NCBI GenBank assembly: GCA_965214995.1
Contig: CBDCCT010000002.1
Location: 1,488,001 to 1,552,000, forward strand
Origin: CBDCCT01 sp965214995
GTDB taxonomy: Bacteria > Deinococcota > Deinococci > Deinococcales > Trueperaceae
Direction of reading: 5' to 3'
DNA: 64,000 nt
Part shown: positions 25,420 to 33,579 of the stretch, piece after piece
Numbering within the stretch: position 1 is the stretch's first letter
Layout of the letters: every line of letters begins with the position of its first letter
Notes under the pieces: model-generated
What the model was told of the DNA's origin: nothing
Seen by the model: only the letters and a program-made list of their open reading frames with translations
Databases searched by the model: none
Made by a program: the position numbers and the translations under genes

Positions 25420-26829
25420 ATGTCTGACGCAGCCAACTTGCAAGGGATGCAGCACGAACGGCAGTACGACTTCGCGCTGCCCGAGAACTACTTTTTCCGG
25501 TCTGAGAAGGGCCTTACCAAGCGCGTCATCGAGCAGATTTCGTACCACAAGAACGAGCCCGAGTGGATGCTCCAGTTTCGCTTGAAAGCGCTCGAGATTG
25601 CTGAGAAAAAGGGCCGCCCCAAGTGGGGACCCGACCTCGCTAAGCTCAACTTCGACGACATCTACTTCTATATCCGCCCGCAAGACCGCAAGGGCACCAA
25701 CTCTTGGGACGACGTGCCCGAGGAGGTGCGCGAGACCTACCGCCGTTTGGGGATTCCCGAGGCGGAGCAAAAAGCTCTAGCGGGCGTGGGCGCGCAGTAC
25801 GAGTCCGAAATGGTCTACCACTCGCTCAAGGAGGAGTGGGAAAAGCTGGGCGTCATTTTCGTTGACACCGACACCGGCCTGCAAAAGTACCCGGAGTTGT
25901 TCAAAGAATATTTCGCCACCGTCGTCCCGCCCGAAGACAACTACTTCGCCGCGGTCAACTCGGCGGCGTGGTCGGGGGGCTCGTTCGTTTACGTGCCCGC
26001 GGGCGTTGAAATTGAAGTGCCTCTGCAGGCGTACTTCCTGATTAACGCGCAGAGCATGGGCCAGTTCGAGCGCACGCTCATCGTCGGCGAGGAGGGCTCG
26101 AAGTTTCATTACATCGAGGGCTGCACCGCGCCGACTTATAACAGTGATTCATTTCACTCGGGCGTGATTGAGATTATCTGTAAAGCCGACTCTCAGGTGC
26201 GCTACTCGACCATCCAGAACTGGTCACACAACGTCTACAACTTGGTCACGCAGCGTGCGCTGGTCCACCGCAACGCCTCGATGGGCTGGTTGGACGGCAA
26301 CTTGGGCTCGAAAATTACCATGAAATACCCCTCTTGCTACCTCGTCGAGGAGGGCGCGCGCGGCGAGGTTTTATCCATTGCCTTTGCGGGTAAGGGCCAG
26401 CACCAGGACGCGGGCGCGAAGATGGTTCACGCGGCCCCCAACACAAGTTCTTCCATCGTCTCCAAGTCGATTTCCAAAGACGGCGGCAGAAGCTCGTACC
26501 GCGGCCTCGTGCAGATTCACGAGGGTGCCACAAACGCCCGCAGCAACGTCGAGTGCGACGCGCTGCTCTTGGACGAACGCGCCAAGACCGACACTTACCC
26601 ATACATCGAGATCAACGAGAAGAGCGCGCACGTCGGGCACGAGGCGACCGTCTCGAAACTCAACGACGAGCAGATTTTCTACTTGCAATCGCGCGGGTTG
26701 GAAGAGGACGAGGCGGCGGCTCTGATTGTACGCGGCTTCCTGGAGCCCGTGGCGAAAGAGCTGCCGCTGGAGTACGCGGTTGAACTCAACCGGTTGATCG
26801 AGCTCGAGATGGAAGGAAGCGTCGGCTAG
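25420..26829 (+). CDS. sufB: Fe-S cluster assembly scaffold SufB
   Basis: A 469-residue SufB of usual length. Family marks include the N-terminal YDFALPENY, the central YFAAVNSAAWSGGSFVYVPAGVE, the beta-helix core with SFHSGVIEI and QNWSHNVYNL, and the C-terminal SKSISKDGGRSSYRGLV. SufB is the scaffold subunit that accepts sulfur and iron in the SufBC2D complex. GAGAGGAAC precedes the ATG. A strong hairpin with a T-tract lies directly after the stop, so transcription into the downstream lipoprotein and sufD genes is probably attenuated and supplemented by another promoter. Confidence 0.95.
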   Translation: MSDAANLQGMQHERQYDFALPENYFFRSEKGLTKRVIEQISYHKNEPEWMLQFRLKALEIAEKKGRPKWGPDLAKLNFDDIYFYIRPQDRKGTNSWDDVPEEVRETYRRLGIPEAEQKALAGVGAQYESEMVYHSLKEEWEKLGVIFVDTDTGLQKYPELFKEYFATVVPPEDNYFAAVNSAAWSGGSFVYVPAGVEIEVPLQAYFLINAQSMGQFERTLIVGEEGSKFHYIEGCTAPTYNSDSFHSGVIEIICKADSQVRYSTIQNWSHNVYNLVTQRALVHRNASMGWLDGNLGSKITMKYPSCYLVEEGARGEVLSIAFAGKGQHQDAGAKMVHAAPNTSSSIVSKSISKDGGRSSYRGLVQIHEGATNARSNVECDALLLDERAKTDTYPYIEINEKSAHVGHEATVSKLNDEQIFYLQSRGLEEDEAAALIVRGFLEPVAKELPLEYAVELNRLIELEMEGSVG

Positions 26830-26839
26830 AGGTGATAGA

Positions 26840-26876
26840 AAGCGTGGGAAATAAGAAATTCCCACGCTTCATTTTT
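26840..26876 (+). terminator. Terminator or attenuator after sufB
   Basis: AAGCGTGGGAA (26840-26850) pairs perfectly with TTCCCACGCTT (26859-26869) across an 8-nt loop and is followed by CATTTTT. It lies inside the suf cluster, between sufB and the lipoprotein gene. Confidence 0.8.
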
Positions 26877-26909
26877 CTGCAGAATAAACATAGGCAGGTG
26901 CGAGAAGAG

Positions 26910-26938
26910 TTGAAAAAGCGTCTCACTCATAGTATTGT
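26910..26938 (+). promoter_or_regulatory. Internal promoter for the lipoprotein-sufD-Rieske segment
   Basis: TTGAAA (26910-26915) and TATTGT (26933-26938) have the ideal 17-bp spacing and lie directly after the sufB terminator. This would allow sufD to be transcribed independently of sufC and sufB. Confidence 0.5.
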
Positions 26939-26975
26939 CTACGCTAGAGCTCGAAGTGAAAGGAAGTGCAAACAG

Positions 26976-27467
26976 ATGAAGACATCACGCGTTTTGAAGC
27001 AAGCTTTTTTTTTGGTCTTGACGGCTCTTGTCCTGGCAGCCTGTGGCGGGGGAACACCAGGCCCAGGCGGGGGCGGCGGTGACAACCCTCCAGGCACCTC
27101 TTTACAAGACCTGAACGGAACCTACAACGGGAGCTTTATAGTTAGGGATGAGACCAACGACATTTTCATTGACGGTTTGACAACCTTTACTGTTACGAAC
27201 GGGAACGTGTCAGGCACCTTGACATCCGGTAATCAGTTTGACTTTGAGGGCGACGTAGGGGAGTTGAGTGGCACGGTGGCAGCAACTTCCAATTTTGCAA
27301 CTTACGACTTTGACGTAACCATTGACTTTGCAACTGCACCCGACTACACTGCCGCGGGTACAGGCGTTTATAGTTCTGGAGACAAAGCACTCGCGGGTAG
27401 CAACATGACACTGAGGCGGGACGGTACGTTTGTGGGCGATTTTCTGATCACAGGAAACAAAGAATAA
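26976..27467 (+). CDS. Lipoprotein of unknown function between sufB and sufD
   Basis: A 163-residue lipoprotein. The start is the ATG at 26976, preceded by AAAGGAAG. A hydrophobic helix ends in LVLAACGGG, so the Cys at about residue 23 is lipidated, followed by a Gly/Pro linker. The mature part is a run of beta-strand-like segments (LNGTYNGSFIV, GNVSGTL, FEGDVGELSGTV, TGVYSSGD) typical of small beta-sandwich or lipocalin-like folds. No family was recognised. The local sequence is less GC-rich than the neighbours, with runs of T and A, which could mark a recent arrival. sufD starts 3 nt after its stop. Confidence 0.7.
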   Translation: MKTSRVLKQAFFLVLTALVLAACGGGTPGPGGGGGDNPPGTSLQDLNGTYNGSFIVRDETNDIFIDGLTTFTVTNGNVSGTLTSGNQFDFEGDVGELSGTVAATSNFATYDFDVTIDFATAPDYTAAGTGVYSSGDKALAGSNMTLRRDGTFVGDFLITGNKE

Positions 27468-27469
27468 AA

Positions 27470-28786
<1,317 letters not shown>

Positions 28787-28793
28787 GGGACTC

Positions 28794-28819
28794 GAGAGGG
28801 AAACGCTTCCCTCTCGCCC
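28794..28819 (+). terminator. Hairpin terminator between sufD and the Rieske gene
   Basis: GAGAGGGAA (28794-28802) pairs perfectly with TTCCCTCTC (28807-28815) across a 4-nt loop. The T-tract (TTTT) is displaced by GCCCC, so it may be only partly effective, allowing read-through into the Rieske gene. Confidence 0.6.
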
Positions 28820-28854
28820 CTTTTCTCTCACCTTCGACCTTTGAAAGGAACACC

Positions 28855-29178
28855 GTGGCGCTAACAGAAGGACGCGTGGCCGTGGGCGCCGTCGAGAGTT
28901 TTCCCGAGGGCTCCATGCGCGCGGCGCGGGTGGGCGAGCAGGACGTGCTCATCATCCATCAGAACGGCACCTTTTACGCCCTGCCCGATCAGTGTACCCA
29001 CGCAAAATACCCCCTGCACGACGGCGAACTTTTGGAGGGCGCGGTGAAGTGTCAGTATCACGGAGCCAAGTTCGACCTCTCAACAGGCCGCCCCAGCCTC
29101 CCCGCCGTCAAAAAGATTCGCCTTTTTGAAACGTCGGTTGAAGACGGCGAAGTCTTTGTAGTGTATCAAGAGGTTTAG
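28855..29178 (+). CDS. Rieske-type ferredoxin
   Basis: A 107-residue soluble [2Fe-2S] protein. Cys47-x-His49 (QCTHAKYPL) and Cys66-x2-His69 (CQYHGAKF) are the cluster ligands, with the usual spacing and the C-terminal FDLSTGRP. It lacks a TM segment, so it is the ferredoxin component type (NirD or dioxygenase-ferredoxin-like) rather than a bc1 subunit. The start is GTG after TGAAAGGA. Its place at the end of the suf cluster is seen in other bacteria and suggests a role as electron donor or client of the assembly system; no oxygenase gene is nearby. Confidence 0.88.
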   Translation: MALTEGRVAVGAVESFPEGSMRAARVGEQDVLIIHQNGTFYALPDQCTHAKYPLHDGELLEGAVKCQYHGAKFDLSTGRPSLPAVKKIRLFETSVEDGEVFVVYQEV

Positions 29179-29527
29179 ACTCGGCTTCGGGCCTCGGCAA
29201 AAGCGTTAACTTTTTCATAAGGTGGACCAAGGCACCTTCTTATAGTTACCTTTGTGTGCCCGGCTCAAGTATCCCCAAAAAGAACCTTCTACCGTGTCTC
29301 TAGCGAGATGAACGGAACTTCCGGGCGCTCGTGGAGCCGTGTTCGTCTCTTGCAAGAACTCTCATGCCAGCTTCACATTTCCCTGTGATACTGCGCCTGG
29401 AGGACGCGCTCCGTCAAGAGTGAGAAGGAGGTGTAAGCGCCTGACGCGATCCCGCACGTTATTTTGGGGGGCACGCCCCAACCACATCCACGCAGCACAT
29501 AAGCCCTAAACCCCTACAGGAGGTAGA
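29179..29527 (+). promoter_or_regulatory. Long leader region of the SLH/collagen-like protein gene
   Basis: No gene is seen in these 349 bases. AAGGTG/CACCTT (29219-29238) is a weak hairpin after the Rieske gene, and TATAGT at 29241-29246 could be a -10. A perfect AAGGAGGTG at 29425-29433 has no usable start codon after it, whereas the true SD, AGGAGG, lies just before the ATG at 29528. The leader may be long, as reported for S-layer genes of Thermus. Confidence 0.4.
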
Positions 29528-30634
29528 ATGAAAAGATTAATCCTAGTTTCCCTCGCCGCGCTTCTGGCAAGCGGCGCTTTCGCGCAGGACGCGCCCTTCC
29601 CGGACATCCCGGCGGGCCACTGGGCGAGCGACGCGGTCGCGCGCATTGCCGACTTGGGCATCGTCGTCGGCTTCCCCGATGGGACGTTTCGCGGCAACGA
29701 GAGCTTCACGCGTTACCAGGCGGCCCTGGTCATCTCCCGCCTGCTCGACGTGATTGACCAGCAGATGGCGAGCCAGATGCTGAGCCAAGAAGACCTCGAC
29801 TCGCTCCGCAACGCGGTTCAGGAACTCGGCTCCACCGTGGACTCGCTGAGCAACCGCGTGAGCGCCTTGGAGGCCGACCAGCAAGACATGGCGGCGCTGC
29901 AAGCGCAGATCGACAGCTTGACCGCGGAACTCGACGCGCTGCGCCAGCAAATAGCCTCAGGCGAACTTCAAGGCCCGCCCGGCCCGCAGGGACCCGAGGG
30001 TCCGCAGGGTCCGGTGGGTCCGCAAGGTCCTGAAGGCCCGCAAGGCCCCGAGGGTCCGCAAGGCCCCGAAGGTCCGGTGGGTCCCGCAGGCCCCGCAGGT
30101 GAAGCGGTCGAGGTGCTGCCTCCCGCCCCCACGCCTGACCAGCCCGACGTGATCGACGAGATCGTCGTTGACAGAGACCGCGGCCCCTTCTACATCGGTC
30201 TGGGCGCGTTCAGCGAGCTCAACGACCGCATCGGTGCGCGCCTTAACATTGGTTTGGACCGCGCGATCGCCGGCTTCGGCCTGCGCGCCACCGCCGATTA
30301 TGGTCGCCAGAGCACCTTTGAAGAGGGCACCATCACCGGCATCGGCTACCTCACCTACACCCTGGGCAGCGGCGGCTTGCGCGGCTACGTCGGGGCGGGT
30401 GCGGGTTACACGTATAACCTGAGCAACTCGCTGCAGGCGAACGATGGCCTCTTCGCGGCCGGCATTCTGGGTGCCGAACTCGGCCTCACGAGCAGCCTCG
30501 GCGTCTTCGCTGAGGCGGGCGTCGACTACTACTTCGACGACAACGCCGCCTGCGACGTGACCAACACTTGCGGGGAGTACGACTACGACCAAATCTACCC
30601 GACGGTGAGCGCGGGTATCACCTTCCGTCCGTAA
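29528..30634 (+). CDS. SLH-domain, collagen-like, beta-barrel outer envelope protein
   Basis: A 368-residue exported protein with four parts. Residues 1-20 are a signal peptide (ending GAFAQ). Residues 22-75 are one SLH domain (FPDIPAGHWASDAVARIADLG, then GFPDGTFRGNESFTRYQ). Residues 76-145 are a heptad-rich coiled coil. Residues 149-191 are about 14 Gly-X-Y collagen triplets rich in GPQGPEG. After a Pro linker, residues 215-368 form alternating strands ending in an aromatic-poor FRP, like an OmpA/OmpW-type eight-stranded barrel. This resembles the SlpA-like peptidoglycan-to-outer-membrane tether of Deinococcus, but with a collagen spacer replacing part of the coiled coil. A strong terminator follows. 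Confidence 0.8.
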   Translation: MKRLILVSLAALLASGAFAQDAPFPDIPAGHWASDAVARIADLGIVVGFPDGTFRGNESFTRYQAALVISRLLDVIDQQMASQMLSQEDLDSLRNAVQELGSTVDSLSNRVSALEADQQDMAALQAQIDSLTAELDALRQQIASGELQGPPGPQGPEGPQGPVGPQGPEGPQGPEGPQGPEGPVGPAGPAGEAVEVLPPAPTPDQPDVIDEIVVDRDRGPFYIGLGAFSELNDRIGARLNIGLDRAIAGFGLRATADYGRQSTFEEGTITGIGYLTYTLGSGGLRGYVGAGAGYTYNLSNSLQANDGLFAAGILGAELGLTSSLGVFAEAGVDYYFDDNAACDVTNTCGEYDYDQIYPTVSAGITFRP

Positions 30635-30658
30635 CAAGCTAGATAGCTAGAAGTTGTT

Positions 30659-30693
30659 TCACCCTCGAGCTTTGGGCTCGAGGGTGATTTTTT
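30659..30693 (+). terminator. Rho-independent terminator after the SLH protein gene
   Basis: A 12-bp perfect stem (TCACCCTCGAGC at 30659-30670 with GCTCGAGGGTGA at 30676-30687) carries a 5-nt loop and is followed by six T. The stem itself contains two copies of CTCGAG. Confidence 0.92.
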
Positions 30694-30698
30694 GCCCT

Positions 30699-31175
30699 TC
30701 AAACTTCCAAGAGCACCGTGACCCTTGCCTGAACATGCGCGGGCGCGAGCCCTTCGCTGGTCTTGAAGCCCACGCCGACGCGGTCTTTGGACAGCTCCAA
30801 CAGCTCCGCCACCCGCGCGGCGATCGCGGCGCGGTGCGGCCCGAGCTTCGGTCTGTCGAGGGTGACGACGGCGGCCACGTTGAGAATTTGAAAGTCGCCC
30901 ACCTGTTCACGCAGAAGCCCCAGCACGCGCGCCAGAATCTTTGTGCTCTCTATATCTTTAAAATCAGGATCAGACGGCGGAAAATACTGTCCGATATCGC
31001 CCAAAGCAAAAGTCGACAGAAGCGCATCAGAGAGCGCGTGCAAGAGCACGTCCCCGTCGCTGTGCGCGGCGGCACCGCGGGGGCTTTCGACGCTCACCCC
31101 GCCAATCAGGAGAGGCCGCCCCGCCTCCAGCCCATGCGCGTCCTCACCAAAGCCGATGCGGTAGCCTGCGCTCAT
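30699..31175 (-). CDS. ispF: 2-C-methyl-D-erythritol 2,4-cyclodiphosphate synthase
   Basis: A 158-residue enzyme of the non-mevalonate isoprenoid pathway, converting CDP-ME-2-phosphate to MEcPP. The metal-site signature GFGEDAHGLEAGRPLLIGG (residues 8-26) is present, with Asp12, His14 and the later His in AHSDGDVLLHAL. DIGQYFPPSDPDFKD and the C-terminal KTSEGLA complete the family pattern, and the length is standard. The ATG lies 7 nt after a TAGAAT -10 on the minus strand, with no SD, so the mRNA is probably leaderless. The start codon lies 55 bp from that of the divergent EamA transporter gene. Confidence 0.93.
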   Translation of the reverse strand: MSAGYRIGFGEDAHGLEAGRPLLIGGVSVESPRGAAAHSDGDVLLHALSDALLSTFALGDIGQYFPPSDPDFKDIESTKILARVLGLLREQVGDFQILNVAAVVTLDRPKLGPHRAAIAARVAELLELSKDRVGVGFKTSEGLAPAHVQARVTVLLEV

Positions 31176-31182
31176 AACACAA

Positions 31183-31188
31183 ATTCTA
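31183..31188 (-). promoter_or_regulatory. Leaderless -10 box of ispF
   Basis: TAGAAT on the minus strand ends 7 nt before the ispF ATG at 31175. It faces the EamA -10 box across about 29 bp. Confidence 0.5.
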
Positions 31189-31217
31189 CGCTACTTGCTC
31201 ACCTCAACAGACCGTGC

Positions 31218-31223
31218 CACAAT
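31218..31223 (+). promoter_or_regulatory. Probable leaderless -10 box of the EamA transporter gene
   Basis: CACAAT ends 7 nt before the ATG at 31231. The first base departs from TANNNT, so this is weaker than the others. Confidence 0.35.
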
Positions 31224-31230
31224 CACCTTC

Positions 31231-32097
31231 ATGTCTCCCACGCTCGGCGTCGCCACGCTAGTTGGTATCACCCTCGTCTGGGGTACAACTTTTGCCATCG
31301 TCAAGGGCGCGCTTTCCGACATCCCCGCGCCCCTCTTGCTCGCGCTACGTTTTTTTCTGGCCGCGCTCCTGCTGAGTTGGGTAAAGCCGCAGCGGCGCGC
31401 GCTCATGCCGGGGTTGATTCTAGGGTTGTTGGCTTTTGCCGGTTTCGCCACCCAAACGCTCGGGCTTACCCTCACCACCGCCTCCAAAGCGGCTTTTATC
31501 ACGGGGCTAAGCGTTATTCTCACGCCCCTGGTCAGCGCGGCCTGGTTTCGCAACCGCGTGCCGCTACGCGCCTTTTTGGCGGCGCTCGTGGCGCTTCTGG
31601 GTTTGGGGCTGATGACGGTCACGGGTGAAAGCGGCGTAAGTAAGGGCGACCTGTGGGTGCTCGGCACCGCGCTGGCATACGCGCTTTACATCGTCTACTT
31701 GGGTGAGGTCGCGCCCAAACATGACGCGCTGGTCTTGAGCAGCCTCCAGCTCTGGACGATGGCGCTCCTCGCCTGGCTCTGGGCCTTGCCGACGCTGCCC
31801 GCGCTGCGTGAGGTGTCACCCCAAACCTTCCTAGCCATCGCCTACTTAGGCGTCGTCGCCACAACGCTGGTCACGGTGCTGCAAACCTACGCGCAGCGGG
31901 TGGTGCCCGCGTATTTGGCGGCGCTTATCTTCGTGCTCGAGCCCGTGTTCGCCGCGCTTTTCGCTTACCTGCTGCTGGGCGAGGCGCTGGGGATGTTGGG
32001 ATGGCTCGGCGGCGCGCTGGTGGTGCTGGCGATGGTGGTGAGCGAGTTTAGGTTCAAGCCGCGGGTGGGGCGGAAAGCTCGAGCCTTAGGAGATTGA
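31231..32097 (+). CDS. EamA/RhaT-family DMT transporter
   Basis: A 288-residue membrane protein with about ten TM helices arranged as two EamA repeats. LVWGTTFAIVKGAL near the N-terminus and FVLEPVFAALFAYLLLGEAL in the second repeat are typical of the drug/metabolite transporter superfamily. These proteins export or exchange small metabolites such as amino acids, and specificity is not predictable from sequence. The ATG at 31231 is chosen over an upstream frame extension because it directly precedes the first TM helix and has a -10-like box 7 nt upstream. A LysE-type exporter gene follows 68 bp later, so two metabolite exporters are adjacent. Confidence 0.88.
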   Translation: MSPTLGVATLVGITLVWGTTFAIVKGALSDIPAPLLLALRFFLAALLLSWVKPQRRALMPGLILGLLAFAGFATQTLGLTLTTASKAAFITGLSVILTPLVSAAWFRNRVPLRAFLAALVALLGLGLMTVTGESGVSKGDLWVLGTALAYALYIVYLGEVAPKHDALVLSSLQLWTMALLAWLWALPTLPALREVSPQTFLAIAYLGVVATTLVTVLQTYAQRVVPAYLAALIFVLEPVFAALFAYLLLGEALGMLGWLGGALVVLAMVVSEFRFKPRVGRKARALGD

Positions 32098-32165
32098 GCC
32101 AGCCAACGGGGTTGTGTTGAGGTGAGTCCCTGAAAAAAGTAGGATGAAGCTCTACAGGAGGAAAG

Positions 32166-32801
32166 ATGCCCGAACCCACCACGCTCGCCCTGTTCGCCCT
32201 CGCCTCGTTCGTGCTCATCATCGTTCCAGGACCCGCGGTGCTCTACGTTGTCGCACGGAGTTTGGAGCAAGGCCGCGCGGCGGGGCTCGTGTCGGTGCTC
32301 GGCGTGGGCACGGGCGCGCTAGTTCACTTTATCGGGGCGGCTCTGGGTCTTTCGGCTCTTCTGGCAACCTCCGCGGTGGCCTTTTCGGTCGTCAAGTTTC
32401 TTGGAGCTGGCTACCTCATCTATCTGGGCCTGCGCACCCTCTTCTCGCGCTCCGCGGCGCACGGACCCAAGACGCTGCCGCGGCTCCCGCTCCACAAGAT
32501 TTTCGTACAGGGAATTGTCGTGAACGTGCTCAACCCCAAAGCCGCGCTCTTCGCGCTCGCCTTTTTGCCGCAGTTTTTGGACCCCGCGCGTGGCGCGGTG
32601 GCGCTTCAGGCGCTCGTGCTGGGCGCCGTTTTCGTGGCAATTGCGTTCGTGAGTGACGGCCTTTACGCGCTGCTCGCGGGCAGCCTCGGGGTGTGGCTGC
32701 GGCGGCGTCCGGGTTTTCTGAACGTGCAGCGTTACGTGTCGGGAACCATTTATCTTGCGCTGGGCGTGGCGACGGCGTTTATGGGCTCGAGCAAGAAATA
32801 A
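32166..32801 (+). CDS. LysE/RhtB-family exporter
   Basis: A 211-residue protein with about six TM helices. PGPAVLYVVARSLEQGRAAGLVSVLGVGTG near the N-terminus (in two pieces, PGPAVLYVVARSLEQG and RAAGLVSVLGVGTG) and NVLNPKAALFALAFLPQF in the middle are the LysE/RhtB signatures. Members export basic or neutral amino acids or homoserine lactones; the substrate here is unknown. A strong CAGGAGG lies 6 nt before the ATG. A weak hairpin (GGGTGC/GCGCCT at 32841-32856, then TTTCTT) follows and may terminate the gene. Confidence 0.88.
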   Translation: MPEPTTLALFALASFVLIIVPGPAVLYVVARSLEQGRAAGLVSVLGVGTGALVHFIGAALGLSALLATSAVAFSVVKFLGAGYLIYLGLRTLFSRSAAHGPKTLPRLPLHKIFVQGIVVNVLNPKAALFALAFLPQFLDPARGAVALQALVLGAVFVAIAFVSDGLYALLAGSLGVWLRRRPGFLNVQRYVSGTIYLALGVATAFMGSSKK

Positions 32802-32929
32802 ACATCAAAACGTCCTTCCCTCTGTTGCTCGATACGGAGAGGGTGCTCGAGCGCCTTTCTTACTGAAGCTTAAAGCTCGAGGGGCAGAGGTTCAAATCCG
32901 CCTTAGCCAACCTCTCCAACCACCCGCGC

Positions 32930-32935
32930 TATAGT
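32930..32935 (+). promoter_or_regulatory. Leaderless -10 box of the DUF433 antitoxin gene
   Basis: TATAGT ends 6 nt before the GTG at 32942, and no SD is present. Confidence 0.5.
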
Positions 32936-32941
32936 TGTAGC

Positions 32942-33166
32942 GTGGAAGAGCGCATTGCTGTTGACCCAGCCATCTGTAACGGACGCCCGACGATTCAGGG
33001 AACGCGCATCACGGTGCAGACCATCCTCGAGTTTTTGGGGGCAGGCGATTCCGTAGAGGACATTCTCGCTGAATACCCAAGCCTCACGCGCGAGGATATT
33101 CTCGCAAGCCTGCGCTATTCTTCTCGCCTGATGGCAAACCGTTTCACGCTGGAAAGGGTTGCGTGA
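32942..33166 (+). CDS. DUF433 (VapB45-like) antitoxin
   Basis: A 74-residue protein with the DUF433 pattern: IAVDPAICNGRPTIQGTRI, then VQTILEFLGAG, DSVEDILAEYPSLTREDILASL, a winged-helix DNA-binding antitoxin. Such proteins pair with DUF5615 PIN-like toxins encoded directly downstream. Here the stop codon overlaps the GTG of the toxin gene by 4 nt (GTGA), giving the classic coupled arrangement. It starts with GTG 6 nt after a TATAGT -10 box, so it is probably translated from a leaderless mRNA. The toxin partner is broken by a frameshift, so the module may now be an orphan antitoxin. Confidence 0.88.
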   Translation: MEERIAVDPAICNGRPTIQGTRITVQTILEFLGAGDSVEDILAEYPSLTREDILASLRYSSRLMANRFTLERVA

Positions 33167-33500
33167 CGGGTTTTTTGTTTGACGAGAATCTGCCCCATAA
33201 GCTTCGCTTTACACCTTCACTTCCTGTCACACACGCTCGAGCCTTGGGGAGAAACACCAGCGACACTGACCTGTGAACTACGCAAAGACAAACCATCTAA
33301 TCATTACCAAAGATGCAAATTTTTCGGTTCGTATTTTGATGACAGAGCCACCGCCGAAAGTTGTACACCTGCGGTTTGGCAACTTGCGTCTAGCGGCGTT
33401 TCATATGCACTTGGCTCATGTTTGGCCGCGCGTCGAAGCGCTTTTGGAAACCAACAAGCTTGTGAGTATTTACTTAGACCGCTTAGAGGCAGTGGCCTAA
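33163..33500 (+). pseudogene. Frameshifted DUF5615 PIN-like toxin
   Basis: The frame from GTG 33163 reads FLFDENLPHKLRF and continues to SDTDL before a TGA at 33274. The next frame, from 33273, continues exactly where the family expects, with NYAKTNHLIITKDANFS and then PPPKVVHLRFGN. Restoring one missing G (TGTGAAC to TGTGGAAC) would give the conserved Trp and a single uninterrupted protein of about 112 residues. The acidic PIN-like residues (Asp-Glu of FDEN and Asp of TKDAN) are split between the two parts, so a truncated product would be inactive. A sequencing error cannot be excluded. Confidence 0.8.
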
Positions 33501-33579
33501 AGGCGCGAGTCTTGAGCTAGGTAAAGCTCGAGGGCGAGGACCGTCACTTCAACAAATCCCCGCCCCTGACACCCGCTCT

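Noticed and set aside
30654..31628. Plus-strand frame of 324 codons over ispF
   Set aside because: Antisense to ispF and out of frame with the EamA gene; both real genes are well supported.
32836..32917. tRNA-like arrangement: GGAGAGG and CCTCTCC 69 nt apart with GGTTCAAATCC between
   Set aside because: The T-arm stem does not pair, and the acceptor strand lies 8 nt too far from the T-loop. No anticodon arm could be drawn. Probably chance.
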